Assembly: GCF_001567585.1 (NCBI RefSeq)
Contig: NZ_LRQV01000017.1
Location: forward strand, 1 to 64,000
Length of the DNA: 64,000 nt
Direction of reading: 5' to 3'
Origin: Micromonospora rosaria
Lineage (GTDB): Bacteria > Actinomycetota > Actinomycetes > Mycobacteriales > Micromonosporaceae
The notes beneath the pieces were generated by a model. It was not told the origin of the DNA. It made no database searches and saw only the letters and a list, made by a program, of their open reading frames with translations. Both the position numbers and the translations under genes were made by a program. The first letter of the stretch is position 1. Each line of letters opens with the position of its first letter. This document shows positions 57,073-64,000 of the stretch, piece after piece.

Positions 57073-57903
57073 TCAGGGGCGCAGTTCGGCGACGCAGCAC
57101 TTCACGCTGCCGCCGCCCTTGCGCAGCTCGGCCAGCTCCACCGGCACCGGCTGGTACCCGGCGGCGCGGAGCGTGCCGGCGAGCCGGGTCGCCTCGCTGG
57201 CGAGCACCACGTGGCGACCGTCGCTGACCAGGTTGAGCCCGAACGCCAGCGCGTCCTCGTCGGCGGCGAGCACCGCGTCCGGGAAGAGCTGGGCGAGCAC
57301 CCGCTGGCTGGCCACCGAGAAGGCGCCGGGAAAGTAGACGACGTTCGCGTCGTCGAGCGCGGCGAGCGCCACGTCCAGGTGGTAGAAGCGCGGGTCGACC
57401 AGGTGCAACGACACCACCGGCCGACCGAGCGCCTCCTGCGCCTCGGCGTGCGCCGGCAGCTCGGTCCGGAAGCCGTACCCGGCGAGGAGCAGGCCGCCGT
57501 GGGCCTCCGGCAGGTACGCGAAGTCGCCCTCCCCCTCGTTGGTCCGTACCGGGGCGACGAACCGCCAGCCCCGTGCCTCGTACCAGCTCCGGTGCGCGGC
57601 GGCCTCGGCGCTGCGCTGCTCGTGGCGGAACCGGGCACCGTACGCCGTGCCGTCCACGGTGACCGCGCCGTTGGCCGCGAAGACCATGTCCGGCAGGCCC
57701 GGCTCGGGATCGAGCAGGTGCACCTCGTGTCCGAGACCGATCAGGGTCTCGCGCAGTCCGTCCCACTGCTTCACGGCGAGTTCCGGATCGACCGGGGTCG
57801 CCGGGTCCATCCACGGGTTGATCGCGTACTCGACCGCGAAGTGCGCGGGCGAGCACATGAGGTATGTCCGCTTTCGCGCGACTCGCTGCTGCTCCACGGT
57901 CAC
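57073..57903 (-). CDS. Dimethylarginine dimethylaminohydrolase-like pentein enzyme
   Basis: A ~276-aa pentein-superfamily hydrolase, similar to DDAH and related arginine-modifying enzymes of actinomycetes. RTYLMCSPAHFAVEYAINPWMDP is a family start; DMVFAANGAVTVDG, NEGEGDFAYLP, HLVDPRFYHLDVALAALDD (catalytic histidine) and the terminal KGGGSVKCCVAEL (nucleophile cysteine) are intact. It would release citrulline or ornithine-type products from methylated arginine. The GTG at 57903 is my choice; a GTG at 57897 or an ATG at 57945 is possible, though the last would leave almost no promoter space. A divergent Lrp regulator is adjacent. The common partner ornithine aminotransferase gene is absent. 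Confidence 0.82.
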   Translation of the reverse strand: MTVEQQRVARKRTYLMCSPAHFAVEYAINPWMDPATPVDPELAVKQWDGLRETLIGLGHEVHLLDPEPGLPDMVFAANGAVTVDGTAYGARFRHEQRSAEAAAHRSWYEARGWRFVAPVRTNEGEGDFAYLPEAHGGLLLAGYGFRTELPAHAEAQEALGRPVVSLHLVDPRFYHLDVALAALDDANVVYFPGAFSVASQRVLAQLFPDAVLAADEDALAFGLNLVSDGRHVVLASEATRLAGTLRAAGYQPVPVELAELRKGGGSVKCCVAELRP

Positions 57904-57965
57904 CAAGCGTAGGTAGCGTACAACTTTAGGAACAGCCACGAACATTGCTTGCCGAAGGCGGAACG

Positions 57966-58424
57966 TTGCAGATAGATGCGGTAGACCAGCAGATCATTGC
58001 GTTGCTCGTCGCCGACGCGCGCGCGTCGTACGCGGACATCGGTACCCGGGTGTCACTCTCCGCACCGGCGGTGAAGCGCCGGGTCGACCGGCTCCGCTCG
58101 GCCGGGGTGATCCGGGGGTTCACGGCGGTGGTCGACCCGGCGGCGGTCGGCTGGACCACGGAGGCGTTCGTCGAGTTGTTCTGCGCCGGCCGGACCACTC
58201 CGGGCCAACTCAGCGCGGCCACCCGCCGGCACCCGGAGGTGGTCGGGGCGTACACCGTCTCGGGCGAGGCGGACGCGCTGGTGCACCTGCGGGCCGCCGA
58301 CATCTCCCACCTGGAGGCGGCGCTGGAACGGCTACGCGCGGAACCCTTCGTGACCTCGACACGGAGCACGATCGTGCTGTCCCGGCTGGTCGAGTCCCCG
58401 GGAGTGGGACCGGCCACCGGCTGA
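57966..58424 (+). CDS. Lrp/AsnC-family regulator
   Basis: A 152-aa feast/famine regulator. The N-terminal helix-turn-helix (QIDAVDQQIIALLVADARASYADIGTRVSLSAPAVKRRVDRLRSAGVI) is followed by a RAM domain (GAYTVSGEADALVHLRAADISHLEAALERL). It probably binds an amino acid and controls the divergent DDAH-like gene. TTG at 57966 with GGCGGA upstream gives the typical short N-terminus; an earlier TTG at 57945 is possible. The 62-bp gap to the divergent start is a likely operator region. Confidence 0.88.
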   Translation: MQIDAVDQQIIALLVADARASYADIGTRVSLSAPAVKRRVDRLRSAGVIRGFTAVVDPAAVGWTTEAFVELFCAGRTTPGQLSAATRRHPEVVGAYTVSGEADALVHLRAADISHLEAALERLRAEPFVTSTRSTIVLSRLVESPGVGPATG

Positions 58425-58470
58425 CCCCGTCCCGGCGGTGCGGGTGGGACCGGCCGGTGACCGGGACGGC

Positions 58471-59598
58471 TCAGAGGTACATGCCGGTGCGGGGCTCGCC
58501 CTCGTCGCGCTTGCCGGGCTTGTCGCCCTCGCCGAAGAACCGCTTCCCGCCGAACTCGCCATGCAGCCGGTCGTCCAGTTCGTCGGCGAGCCCCGTCATC
58601 ACCTGCACGGCCAGCATGAGGTGGGTGGGCTGGAAGTCCCGGCCGAAGACCGGGATGGACGCCCAGACCGTGTCGTCGGCGCAGTAGAGCCGGCCGATCG
58701 GCATCCGGTTGGTCAGCTCGGAGAGCTTGACGTACAGCCGCTCGGTCGGCTCGACCTGGGTGAGCACCGGGGAGAAGACGTCGACCAGGGGAGGGTTGTC
58801 CCGGACCCGGACGAAGACCATCGCCGACCCGGCCCGGATGTTGATGTCCCCGTCCTGGTCGACCTGCAACTGGTCGGCGGTGGACTTCAGCATCGTCGAG
58901 ACGACGGTGCGGACCCGCTCGTCGAGGGCGAGCACGTCCTTGTCGACGGTCGCGCCGGGGGCCGCGGCGGCGGCCAGCGCCTCGTCGAGGTCGGCCTCCA
59001 CGTCGCGGTCCGGGCCGAACTCGCTGCGGGCCGTGCCCAGCGGCTCCACCGGGACCGGCTTGCCCGCGCTGTCGTGCACCAGGTAGACGAGGAAGGCCGG
59101 GTGCGGGGCACCGTAGACGTCCCGCAGCGTGCGGGAGAGCAGGGCGGCGAGCTTGCTCGCCTCCGCGCTGGTGGCCGCCAGCCCGAAGTCCTCGCCCGAG
59201 CCCTCCACCACGCCGGGCGGCGACCAGCCGAGGGCGACCATGTCCGCCACGGCCGCCCGGTCCAGCCGGTACCCCGTCGGGAGCGTGGCGTTGCCGACCG
59301 CCCGCGCCGAGATCCGGCCGTCGGTGTCGAGGTCGACGCTGATCGAGTACACGGCGTCGCCGGTGCCGGAGGCGGTCGGGTCGAGGGTCAGCTCGATGTG
59401 CGTGCCGGCGGGCAGGTCCCGCAACCGTTCGGCGAACGCGCGGGCGAACTCCTGCCAGGCCTGGGTCACCTTGGCCCGCAGGTCGGCCGTGGTGGGCTCG
59501 TCGAGCAGGACCGACTCGTGGTGCTCCGGCGTGCCGCCGTGTTCCGTCGGGGCGCCGCCGGAGGGGTCCGCCGGCGCTGAGGGGTGGTCTGCCGTCAT
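58471..59598 (-). CDS. YbjN/TY-Chap-like protein with GxYL C-terminus
   Basis: A 375-aa protein. Residues about 35-190 contain TADLRAKVTQAWQEFARAFAERLRDLPAGTHIELTLDP, then VYSISVDLDTDGRISARAVGNATLP and LGWSPPGV, like a TY-Chap/T3SS-chaperone-type fold. A second domain (about 235-345) with RVRTVVSTMLKSTADQLQVDQDGDINIRAGSAMVFVRVRDNPPLVDVFSPVLTQVEPTERLYVKLSELTNRMPIGRLYC resembles YbjN. The flexible end reads KRDEGEPRTGMYL. The last five residues nearly match TGQYL, the proteasome-docking tail of Bpa encoded 3.8 kb away. Adaptor or activator activity is an inference. It lies convergent to the Lrp gene. Confidence 0.75.
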   Translation of the reverse strand: MTADHPSAPADPSGGAPTEHGGTPEHHESVLLDEPTTADLRAKVTQAWQEFARAFAERLRDLPAGTHIELTLDPTASGTGDAVYSISVDLDTDGRISARAVGNATLPTGYRLDRAAVADMVALGWSPPGVVEGSGEDFGLAATSAEASKLAALLSRTLRDVYGAPHPAFLVYLVHDSAGKPVPVEPLGTARSEFGPDRDVEADLDEALAAAAAPGATVDKDVLALDERVRTVVSTMLKSTADQLQVDQDGDINIRAGSAMVFVRVRDNPPLVDVFSPVLTQVEPTERLYVKLSELTNRMPIGRLYCADDTVWASIPVFGRDFQPTHLMLAVQVMTGLADELDDRLHGEFGGKRFFGEGDKPGKRDEGEPRTGMYL

Positions 59599-59680
59599 GA
59601 TCGCCTCCGTCCGTCAAGGTCACCCTACCCACGGCGCACGCGGACGGATCAGCCGCGACCGGGATCGGACAGCGCCGGGG

Positions 59681-59935
59681 TCAGGCCGGGCGGTCGCCGC
59701 CCAGCTCCACCGGCCAGGTGCCGGCCAGGGCGCTGAGCCGGGCGGCGGTCGCGGCGGGGTCCGCCCCCCGCCCGACCGCGACCCCCAGCAGGTACGCGGT
59801 GACCGGGGCACCCGGGCGCAGCACCTGGTGGGCCACGTCCCGGGCCAGGTCCAGCACGGCGGGGACCGGCACCTCGGCCGGGTCGAGACCCAGTTCGGCG
59901 CAGGCCGCCGTGACCCAGTCGTCCATCACCGTCAT
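59681..59935 (-). CDS. DUF6457 domain protein
   Basis: An 84-aa protein: [57 protein letters not shown] is the family core, mostly alpha-helical. It is found in actinomycetes next to MobA-like genes, as here, and is probably an accessory to molybdenum-cofactor handling. The ATG at 59935 has GGAGGAG eight bases upstream and overlaps the mobA stop (ATGA). Confidence 0.8.
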   Translation of the reverse strand: MTVMDDWVTAACAELGLDPAEVPVPAVLDLARDVAHQVLRPGAPVTAYLLGVAVGRGADPAATAARLSALAGTWPVELGGDRPA

Positions 59936-60612
59936 CGTGCCCACTCCTCCGCCCGCCGTACGTCTTCGTCAGTGTCGCAGTCGAACCAGGGCGGCGGCCC
60001 GGTACCGGCCCAGGGCAGGTCCACCACGGTCAGGCCGGCCAGCAGGGTCCGGACCGACGCCCCGGCGAGGCTCCCGCCCCGCTCCCCGGCCAGCCGGTCC
60101 AGGGCGGCGCGCAGCGCCGGCACCCGCCACACCCCGCAGAGCGACTGCCGGCGTCCACCGGCGTCGCGGTAGCAGACCCCGTCGGCCGTACCGTCGGCCA
60201 GCCCGCGCCGCAGCGCCGTCACCGCGTCCGGGGTGAGGAACGGCAGGTCGGCGGCGAGCAGGGCGACCACGGGGACGTCGGCGCCGAGCAGCGCCAGTCC
60301 GGCCGAGGCGGCGGCGACCGGGCCCCCGCCGGCCGGCTCCTCCCGGGTCACCCACACCCCGGCGAGCGGCCCGGTATCGGGGGCGGACAGCCCGGTGTCG
60401 GGAGCGGAGGGGTCGATGTCGGGTGGGGGCGGGCCGACGAGGACGCGGGGGGTGGCGTCGGCCACCGCCGCCAGCACCCGGTCGCGCAGGGGCCGCCCGC
60501 CCACCGGTACGCCCGGCTTGTCCACGCCGCCCATCCGGCGGGCCGCGCCGCCGGCGAGCACCACCGCCGCGTACCCCGAACGCGCCGTCGACGACGCCGT
60601 AGCCACGCTCAC
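59932..60612 (-). CDS. mobA: MobA-like molybdenum cofactor guanylyltransferase
   Basis: A 226-aa nucleotidyltransferase that attaches GMP to molybdopterin. The GT-A start [28 protein letters not shown] is diagnostic, with the lysine that binds the substrate; [17 protein letters not shown] is the metal-binding segment, and [21 protein letters not shown] the C-terminal signature. An insert of short repeats ([14 protein letters not shown], about 60-75) lies after the first domain. GTGs at 60606 and 60621 are alternative starts. It is divergent from fdhD, with 57 bases in between. Confidence 0.88.
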   Translation of the reverse strand: MSVATASSTARSGYAAVVLAGGAARRMGGVDKPGVPVGGRPLRDRVLAAVADATPRVLVGPPPPDIDPSAPDTGLSAPDTGPLAGVWVTREEPAGGGPVAAASAGLALLGADVPVVALLAADLPFLTPDAVTALRRGLADGTADGVCYRDAGGRRQSLCGVWRVPALRAALDRLAGERGGSLAGASVRTLLAGLTVVDLPWAGTGPPPWFDCDTDEDVRRAEEWAR

Positions 60613-60669
60613 GCGGGCCACGGTAGCGGTCCGGAGGGCGGCGTCACCCGGTTCGGGCAGGATGGCGGG

Positions 60670-61521
60670 ATGGGACGTGCCACCGACCGCCGCCGGACGG
60701 TCCGGATCGACCTCGACGCGACGGGCGGCCCCGTCTCGGTCCGGCGACCCGACAGCATCTCCGTCGAGGAACCACTGGAGATCCGGGTCGGACCGGCCGG
60801 GCCGGGTCGACGCCGCCCGCTCGCGGTGACCATGCGGACCCCCGGCGACGACCTGGACCTGGCGGTCGGTTTCCTGCTCACCGAGGGGCTGATCCGGTCG
60901 GCGGACGACGTGCTGACCGCCCAGCTCTGCGCTGGCGACCAGACCCCCAACACGTACAACGTGGTGGACGTGGTGCTCGCCCCCGGCGTACCCGAGCCGG
61001 TCGCCGACCCGGCGCGGAACTTCTACACCACCAGTTCCTGCGGGGTGTGCGGGAAGGCGAGCATCGACGCGGTACGCACCCGGTCGGTCTTCGCCGTGGC
61101 CGACGACCCGCTGACCGTGCCGGCGGAGGTGCTGGCCGCCCTGCCGGACCGGCTCCGGGCCGCGCAGCGGGTCTTCGACCGCACCGGCGGCCTGCACGCC
61201 GCCGGCCTGTTCACCGCCGAGGGGGAGCAGGTGGTGCTCCGGGAGGACGTCGGCCGGCACAACGCGGTGGACAAGGTGATCGGCTGGGCGGTGCGCGCGG
61301 GGCGGCTGCCGCTGGCCGGGCACCTGCTGCTGGTCTCCGGCCGGGCCAGTTTCGAGCTGACCCAGAAGGCCTGGATGGCCGGGGTACCGCTGCTCGCGGC
61401 GGTCTCCGCGCCGAGCAGCCTCGCCGTCGACCTGGCCGAGGAGGCCGGCCTGACCCTGGTCGGCTTCCTCCGGGGCCGGACCATGAACGTCTACGCCGCC
61501 CCGCACCGGGTCACCGTCTGA
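60670..61521 (+). CDS. fdhD: Formate dehydrogenase accessory sulfurtransferase
   Basis: A 283-aa FdhD, which passes sulfur to the molybdenum centre of formate dehydrogenase. The active cysteines lie in the [11 protein letters not shown] loop near residue 122-126. [84 protein letters not shown] and RGRTMNVYA cover the whole fold. No formate dehydrogenase subunit is encoded in the window. It sits divergent to mobA, consistent with a molybdoenzyme maturation locus. Confidence 0.94.
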   Translation: MGRATDRRRTVRIDLDATGGPVSVRRPDSISVEEPLEIRVGPAGPGRRRPLAVTMRTPGDDLDLAVGFLLTEGLIRSADDVLTAQLCAGDQTPNTYNVVDVVLAPGVPEPVADPARNFYTTSSCGVCGKASIDAVRTRSVFAVADDPLTVPAEVLAALPDRLRAAQRVFDRTGGLHAAGLFTAEGEQVVLREDVGRHNAVDKVIGWAVRAGRLPLAGHLLLVSGRASFELTQKAWMAGVPLLAAVSAPSSLAVDLAEEAGLTLVGFLRGRTMNVYAAPHRVTV

Positions 61522-61581
61522 CCCGCGTGCCGGTGCCCCTCCGGGACCCGGGCTGACCGGCCTACCGGTGCCCGGCGCGGG

Positions 61582-62286
61582 TCAGCCGCCGATCACGCCG
61601 GGCCAGAGCCGGATGGCGGCGTCGCGGGCGAGCAGGAACCCCGCGATACCGAGGATCCAGCCCAGCGTGCCGCCGGCATGCTTCGTGATCCACTCGTTCA
61701 GCCGGGCCAGCAGCGGCTCGATCAGCCTCGGCACGGCGAGCCGCGCGCCGAGCAGCACCACCGCCGGCAGCACCATCACCAGGCAGTACCCGCCGAGCAG
61801 GGCCGCCGTGGTGGCGGCGGGCAGCTCCGCCGTGGTCATCAGGCCAACGGCCGCCAGGTACGGCAGCATCGTCGCCACCTCGGCCAGCGCGGCCAGCAGC
61901 GCCAGCCCGACCAGCCAGCGGACCGACGAGTCCCCGCTGGTGGCCCGGTCCCGCCAGCGCAGCACCCCGCCGCCGGCCTTACGTCGCTTGCCGTCGTACC
62001 GGAAGCTCAGCGCGAACAGGCCCACCCCGAGCGCCAACTGCGTCCAGAGCACCGGGCGGCTGTCCAGCGTCCCGTCGAGGGCGCTGGCGATCCGGGTGCC
62101 GCCGACGGCGAGCAGCACCCCCACCACGAAGTAGAAGACGGCGATGGTGCCCAGGTACGCCAGGATCCGCCGGACGTTGATCCGGCCAGGTGCCATCAGC
62201 AGCCAGATCGGGATGAACAGGGTCCCGATACTGGTGCTGTCGATCAGCGCGAGCCCGGCGAGCGACAACAGCAGCCCGGCGCTCAC
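61582..62286 (-). CDS. GAP-family (Sap/SfLAP) membrane protein
   Basis: A 234-aa protein with six membrane helices in the pattern of the GAP/SfLAP family of LysE-like proteins, involved in lipid or small-molecule export in mycobacteria. SAGLLLSLAGLALIDSTSIGTLFIPIWLL is the first helix pair with the conserved D-S-T-S motif; WLVGLALLAALAEVATMLPYLAAVGLM and LVMVLPAVVLLGARL follow, and a late WITKHAGGTLGWILGIAGFLL helix closes it. The GTG at 62286 gives the usual short N-terminus. Confidence 0.82.
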   Translation of the reverse strand: MSAGLLLSLAGLALIDSTSIGTLFIPIWLLMAPGRINVRRILAYLGTIAVFYFVVGVLLAVGGTRIASALDGTLDSRPVLWTQLALGVGLFALSFRYDGKRRKAGGGVLRWRDRATSGDSSVRWLVGLALLAALAEVATMLPYLAAVGLMTTAELPAATTAALLGGYCLVMVLPAVVLLGARLAVPRLIEPLLARLNEWITKHAGGTLGWILGIAGFLLARDAAIRLWPGVIGG

Positions 62287-63130
62287 CCGACACGCTCCCG
62301 GGTGGTGGTCATACATCCAGTGTCAGCGCGGCCCCGACGCAGCAGGTCGTCGCGGGAGACGATCTGCCCGTACATCCTTCGACCCACAGCCGGGCCACCG
62401 ACGGGTGGCGTTCCTCTCGTCGCTGTCCGGGGCGGTCCACCTTTCAGCGCCTGTCGAGCTGATGTCCTCAACGATTCACACCTGTCGGGCCGTCAGGCCG
62501 ACGACCCATGCAGTGGGGACGGGCCCGTCGGGGACGAGCCGGGGCGGGTGATCACGGGGCCGGGTCAGCCCCCGGCGGGATCGTGGGCGCGGGTCAGCCA
62601 GGAACGGCGGGCAGGGCCACGGGTCGCCGTCGGTCGGGCAGCGCCACGCCGGACCGGCGGCGACGTGGTCGATGTCCCTGATCACCGGGTACCCCTGGCG
62701 GGCGGCTCGGACCGTGCGGCCTGGCCCGGCGTGAGTCGCCCGACCGGACCGGGGCGGTCGTGGCGGGTGGTCCGTTGGTTCGCGGCGGGCACCGGGACCA
62801 CGCCGCGAGGGGGCAGGCGCGGCGGCGACGCCAGAATCGGATACGCATGAGTCCCCTCCGGGCGGTTGGTGGTGGGATGGGTCGCCCCGCTCTCTGGGAG
62901 GAGTCGGAAGGCCCCGGGACGACCCCTCGTGGACACCGCGACGGGCATCGAATCCGGCGCCCTGGGGACAACCATCCCCTACCGTCCCGCCGGACCCCCG
63001 TCGCCGGTGTCCTGACAACCACACTGGGTGAACAGCCCCTACGCTCGGAAGGTGCGGGCGCCGGGGATGTGGGCGACGCTGACGCGGCGGGGCCGGCCGG
63101 CGGAACGTCGTCGTTGACCAGCCGGATGAC
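62287..63130. other. Gene-poor region with decayed frames
   Basis: An 844-bp stretch without an intact gene. It holds a minus-strand remnant (62476-62848) and the left flank of a truncated regulator. TGACAA at about 63014 and TACGCT about 25 bases later could be promoter elements for the DUF397 locus, but their spacing is longer than usual. Confidence 0.4.
62476..62848 (-). pseudogene. Probable frameshifted small gene
   Basis: An ATG at 62848 with GGAGGGG at ideal spacing opens a frame reading MRIRFWRRRRACPLAAWS, but later codons with protein-like sequence lie in another frame: QGYPVIRDIDHVAAGPAWRC, then DGDPWPC, ending at 62476. WRC...PWPC is a cysteine/tryptophan pattern seen in small actinomycete proteins encoded near DUF397 and XRE genes. 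One or two frameshifts would reconcile them. It may be a decayed gene or a sequencing error. Confidence 0.35.
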
Positions 63131-63232
63131 ATGGATACGCTCTTTGAGCGGTGGGGGAACGTCCGTAGCGAGTCGCTGTCGCGGCGGCAATCCCTAGAGC
63201 TGATCAAGGGAGTGGCGAGCCAATGGACCTGA
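63131..63232 (+). pseudogene. C-terminal remnant of an XRE-DUF5753 regulator
   Basis: This 33-codon frame reads MDTLFERWGNVRSESLSRRQ then SLELIKGVASQWT, which aligns with the last residues of the intact regulator in this window (LWDGLRAAALGPAESRRLILRIADEM). The upstream codons VVDQPDD continue the homology, but an in-frame stop at 63080-63082 shows that the rest of the gene is gone. It overlaps the DUF397 start by ten bases, the arrangement of a regulator/DUF397 pair. Confidence 0.55.
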
Positions 63233-63414
63233 CCGGTGCCCGGTGGCGGAAGAGCACTCGAAGCGGCACCAGCGGCGGCAACTGTGTCGAGGTCGCCGAC
63301 AACCTTCCCGGCATGGTCGCCGTCCGCGACTCGAAGGACCCGACCGGCCCAGCGCTGGCGTTCGCACCCGGCGCGTGGCAGGCATTCGTCGGCGGCACCG
63401 CCGGGCGCGCCTGA
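63223..63414 (+). CDS. DUF397 small protein (orphan)
   Basis: A 63-aa DUF397 protein: MDLTGARWRKSTRSGTSGGNCVEVADNLPG, then VAVRDSKDPTGPALAFAPGAWQAFV. It is intact, with the same WRKSTRS and VRDSKDP signatures as the copy at 7037. Its expected XRE-DUF5753 partner survives only as a short C-terminal remnant immediately upstream, so this protein is an orphan that may act on a regulator encoded elsewhere. Confidence 0.9.
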   Translation: MDLTGARWRKSTRSGTSGGNCVEVADNLPGMVAVRDSKDPTGPALAFAPGAWQAFVGGTAGRA

Positions 63415-63545
63415 GCGTCGCGCCGTTCCCTGGCGGGCAGACGCCCGCCATGCCACGAAGCGCCCCGCCTGTGCGTGATGCCGGGCGGAAGCATCCGCGG
63501 GTGCCGCTTTCCAGCCGGCCGCGGCAATGCCGGGACGGCCTCGGG

Positions 63546-64000
63546 TCAGCGCCGACGGGGTCGGCGGCGGCGCTGGCGGAGCACGCCCGGGGTGACGGGG
63601 GCCTCCACCGCCGGCCAGCCGTCCAGCTCGGACGGGGGCACCCCGCGCCGGAGCAGGTCGTCCAGCAGGAGGGCCAGCGAGTAGTCGGGGTGCTCGGCCA
63701 GGGCGCGTTCCAGGGTCACCGCAGCCAGCGCGCCCTGCCCGGCCCGCCAGGCGGCGAAGGCGAGCAGGCTGGCGGGGGCGGCGCTCAACTCCGGCTCGGC
63801 CCGACGCAGCACGTCCGTCCAGAGGTCGATGTCCGCCTCCCGCCCGTCGGTCCGTTCCCAGGCGTGGTCGCGGACCGGGAGGTGGGTCAGGAGCAGGCTG
63901 AGCCAGGCCACCTCGTCGTCGGTCAGCCGTACGCTCCGGCGCTGGCTACGGAACGCGGCGCGGACCGCCGCCCGACCGGCCGCCCGGACCGACCGGCCGC
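63546..64000 (-). CDS. DUF4192 family protein, 5' end outside the window
   Basis: The C-terminal ~150 residues of a DUF4192 protein. LTDDEVAWLSLLLTHLPVRDHAWERTDG, DLWTDVLRRAEPELSAAPASLLAFAAWRAGQGALAAVTLERALAEHPDYSLALLLDDLLRRGVPPSEL are strong family text. The frame stays open to position 64000, so the start lies beyond the window. DUF4192 proteins are common in actinomycetes and of unknown function. The C-terminus is arginine-rich. Confidence 0.82.
   Translation of the reverse strand, partial: GRSVRAAGRAAVRAAFRSQRRSVRLTDDEVAWLSLLLTHLPVRDHAWERTDGREADIDLWTDVLRRAEPELSAAPASLLAFAAWRAGQGALAAVTLERALAEHPDYSLALLLDDLLRRGVPPSELDGWPAVEAPVTPGVLRQRRRRPRRR

Overview
The window is about 72-74% G+C by eye, with strong GC bias at third codon positions, many GTG starts, frequent 4-bp ATGA/GTGA gene overlaps and many leaderless promoters. 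Together with the gene families present (bacterial proteasome activator, DUF397/DUF5753 pairs, tandem LCP proteins, DUF5926, AIM24, DUF6457 beside mobA) this indicates an actinomycete, most likely of the Micromonosporaceae (Micromonospora-like). It reads as a chromosomal segment. I see no rRNA, tRNA, CRISPR array, integrase or complete insertion sequence.

Layout. 190-5827: housekeeping and metabolic genes (aminotransferase, SnoaL-like protein, NUDIX), then a three-gene overlapping cassette: CTP-type nucleotidyltransferase, sn-glycerol-1-phosphate-dehydrogenase-like enzyme and CDP-alcohol phosphatidyltransferase. 5828-16481 is an accessory island: an EcsC-like protein, an XRE-DUF5753/DUF397 regulator pair, a five-gene operon of very small overlapping genes ending in an XRE-TPR regulator, and a complete type I restriction-modification system (hsdM-hsdS-hsdR). 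16478-24312: a glycosyltransferase, an Fpg/Nei glycosylase, a sugar-1-phosphate transferase, a LytS/LytTR two-component pair and an OmpR-type two-component pair whose promoter carries a cluster of DnaA-box-like sequences. 24309-34440: a DUF4153 membrane protein, two separate acetate-permease-like modules and an ABC exporter. 34669-40859: an NAD-dependent epimerase, three consecutive LytR-CpsA-Psr proteins, a rhodanese and a glycerophosphodiesterase, pointing to cell-wall glycopolymer and phosphodiester metabolism. 41093-50646: sensor kinase and anti-sigma-like ATPase, DUF5926, arginine deiminase, NERD, PAS, a repeat-rich lipoprotein, prephenate dehydratase, AIM24 and a zincin. 50764-59598: OsmC, two HAD phosphatases, the proteasome activator Bpa, a hydrolase, a solitary amino-acid-type binding protein, a DDAH-type pentein hydrolase with a divergent Lrp regulator, and a YbjN-like protein whose C-terminus (TGMYL) resembles that of Bpa (TGQYL). 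59681-62286: molybdenum-enzyme functions (DUF6457, mobA, fdhD) and a GAP-family membrane protein. 62287-64000: decayed regulatory genes, an orphan DUF397 gene and a DUF4192 gene cut by the window end.

Structures outside the genes. (i) Seven copies of a roughly 58-bp palindromic element with near-identical inverted ends; five sit at the stop codon of a co-directional gene, and three carry a short tandem-repeat array at the same end. (ii) A perfect 18-bp stem closed by a c(TCCG)g tetraloop near the start of the small-gene operon. (iii) At least eleven TAnnnT or CACAAT hexamers placed 6-8 nt before a start codon, consistent with leaderless mRNAs.

The best candidates for something undescribed are the YbjN-like protein with a proteasome-type C-terminal tail near bpa, the G1P-dehydrogenase/nucleotidyltransferase/CDP-alcohol-transferase cassette, the small-gene operon with its hairpin, and the palindromic 3'-end element. 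All function calls come from reading the sequence; no database search was run.
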